Assembly: GCF_018882185.1 (NCBI RefSeq)
Contig: NZ_JACVOY010000014.1
Location: forward strand, 1-36,979
From: Polynucleobacter sp. AP-Latsch-80-C2
GTDB lineage: Bacteria; Pseudomonadota; Gammaproteobacteria; Burkholderiales; Burkholderiaceae
Length of the DNA: 36,979 nucleotides
Reading direction: 5' to 3'
Positions 36,861-36,979 of this stretch are shown piece by piece (within the stretch, counting starts at the first letter, position 1; every line of letters begins with the position of its first letter). Made by a program: the position numbers and the translations under genes. Below the pieces are notes generated by a model. The model was not told the origin of the DNA, ran no database searches, and saw only the letters and a list, made by a program, of their open reading frames with translations.

Positions 36861-36979
36861 TCAAACACGAAGTGCAACACGGTTTAAGGACTGCATAAAT
36901 ACTTCATTGGGGGTTTTAAATCCTAATCGTTTTCTAGGTCGGTTGTTTAAACGGTCTTGGATCATTCTAAGCTCCTTAT
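36850..36979 (-). mobile_element. End of an IS30-family insertion sequence
   Basis: The element's transposase-3' end enters the window here. Its outer boundary is probably within about 15 bp of the transposase stop (around 36,850-36,860), but without the other end I cannot pair inverted repeats or see a target duplication. Everything to its left is host AT-rich spacer. Confidence 0.65.
36861..36979 (-). CDS. IS30-family transposase, C-terminal fragment (5' part outside window)
   Basis: Reading leftward from the right edge, about 39 codons encode LNNRPRKRLGFKTPNEV followed by a short tail ending ALRV and a TGA at 36861-36863. The NNRPRKRLGFKTP string is the characteristic C-terminus of IS30-family DDE transposases, following the catalytic core that lies outside the window. 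The ending coincides with the element's terminal sequence in this family. It points toward tpsA1, so outward read-through could reach the tpsA1 promoter region. Intactness of the element cannot be judged. Confidence 0.9.
   Translation of the reverse strand, partial: KELRMIQDRLNNRPRKRLGFKTPNEVFMQSLNRVALRV

Overview
The window looks like a chromosomal segment of a betaproteobacterium. Moderate GC in the genes, very AT-rich spacers, and giant filamentous-haemagglutinin genes built from YDG and MBG repeats suggest a Burkholderiales member, with Polynucleobacter my best guess. That is inference from gene style; no rRNA or core marker is present to confirm it. Almost all the DNA encodes one theme: two-partner (type Vb) secretion of very large cell-surface adhesins.

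Layout. Bases 1-7205 (minus) hold the first ~2,400 codons of a TpsA exoprotein, called tpsA2 here, which runs off the left edge. A ~1.4 kb AT-rich spacer (7206-8580) separates it from the divergent tpsB transporter gene on the plus strand (8581-10338). tpsB converges, with an 11-bp gap, on a compact minus-strand group: an intact 7,838-codon tpsA (tpsA1, 12562-36078), then a parvulin-type periplasmic prolyl isomerase, a small secreted protein of uncertain family, and an M48 zinc metalloprotease lipoprotein. The spacers in this group are 46, 10 and 2 nt. A ~780-bp AT-rich region lies upstream of tpsA1, and the right edge holds the 3' end of an IS30-family transposase gene.

How it may work. TpsB in the outer membrane would export the exoproteins. 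The isomerase could keep the huge unfolded chains competent in the periplasm, and the M48 lipoprotein could police outer-membrane assembly. Only one tpsB is visible for two tpsA genes whose secretion domains are close paralogues, so it may serve both.

Most noteworthy: (i) every cysteine I can find in the 7,838-residue protein lies in one of twelve tight pairs (ten CX4C, two CX2C), seven of them in a ladder at ~240-276-residue spacing; (ii) repeat units have expanded recently, including a perfect 475-bp in-frame duplication in tpsA2 and mosaic YDG units in tpsA1; (iii) neither tpsA has an in-frame ATG before its signal peptide; (iv) the motif TTTTGAC/GTCAAAA is clustered in the tpsA2-tpsB spacer. 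No RNA genes or CRISPR arrays were recognised.
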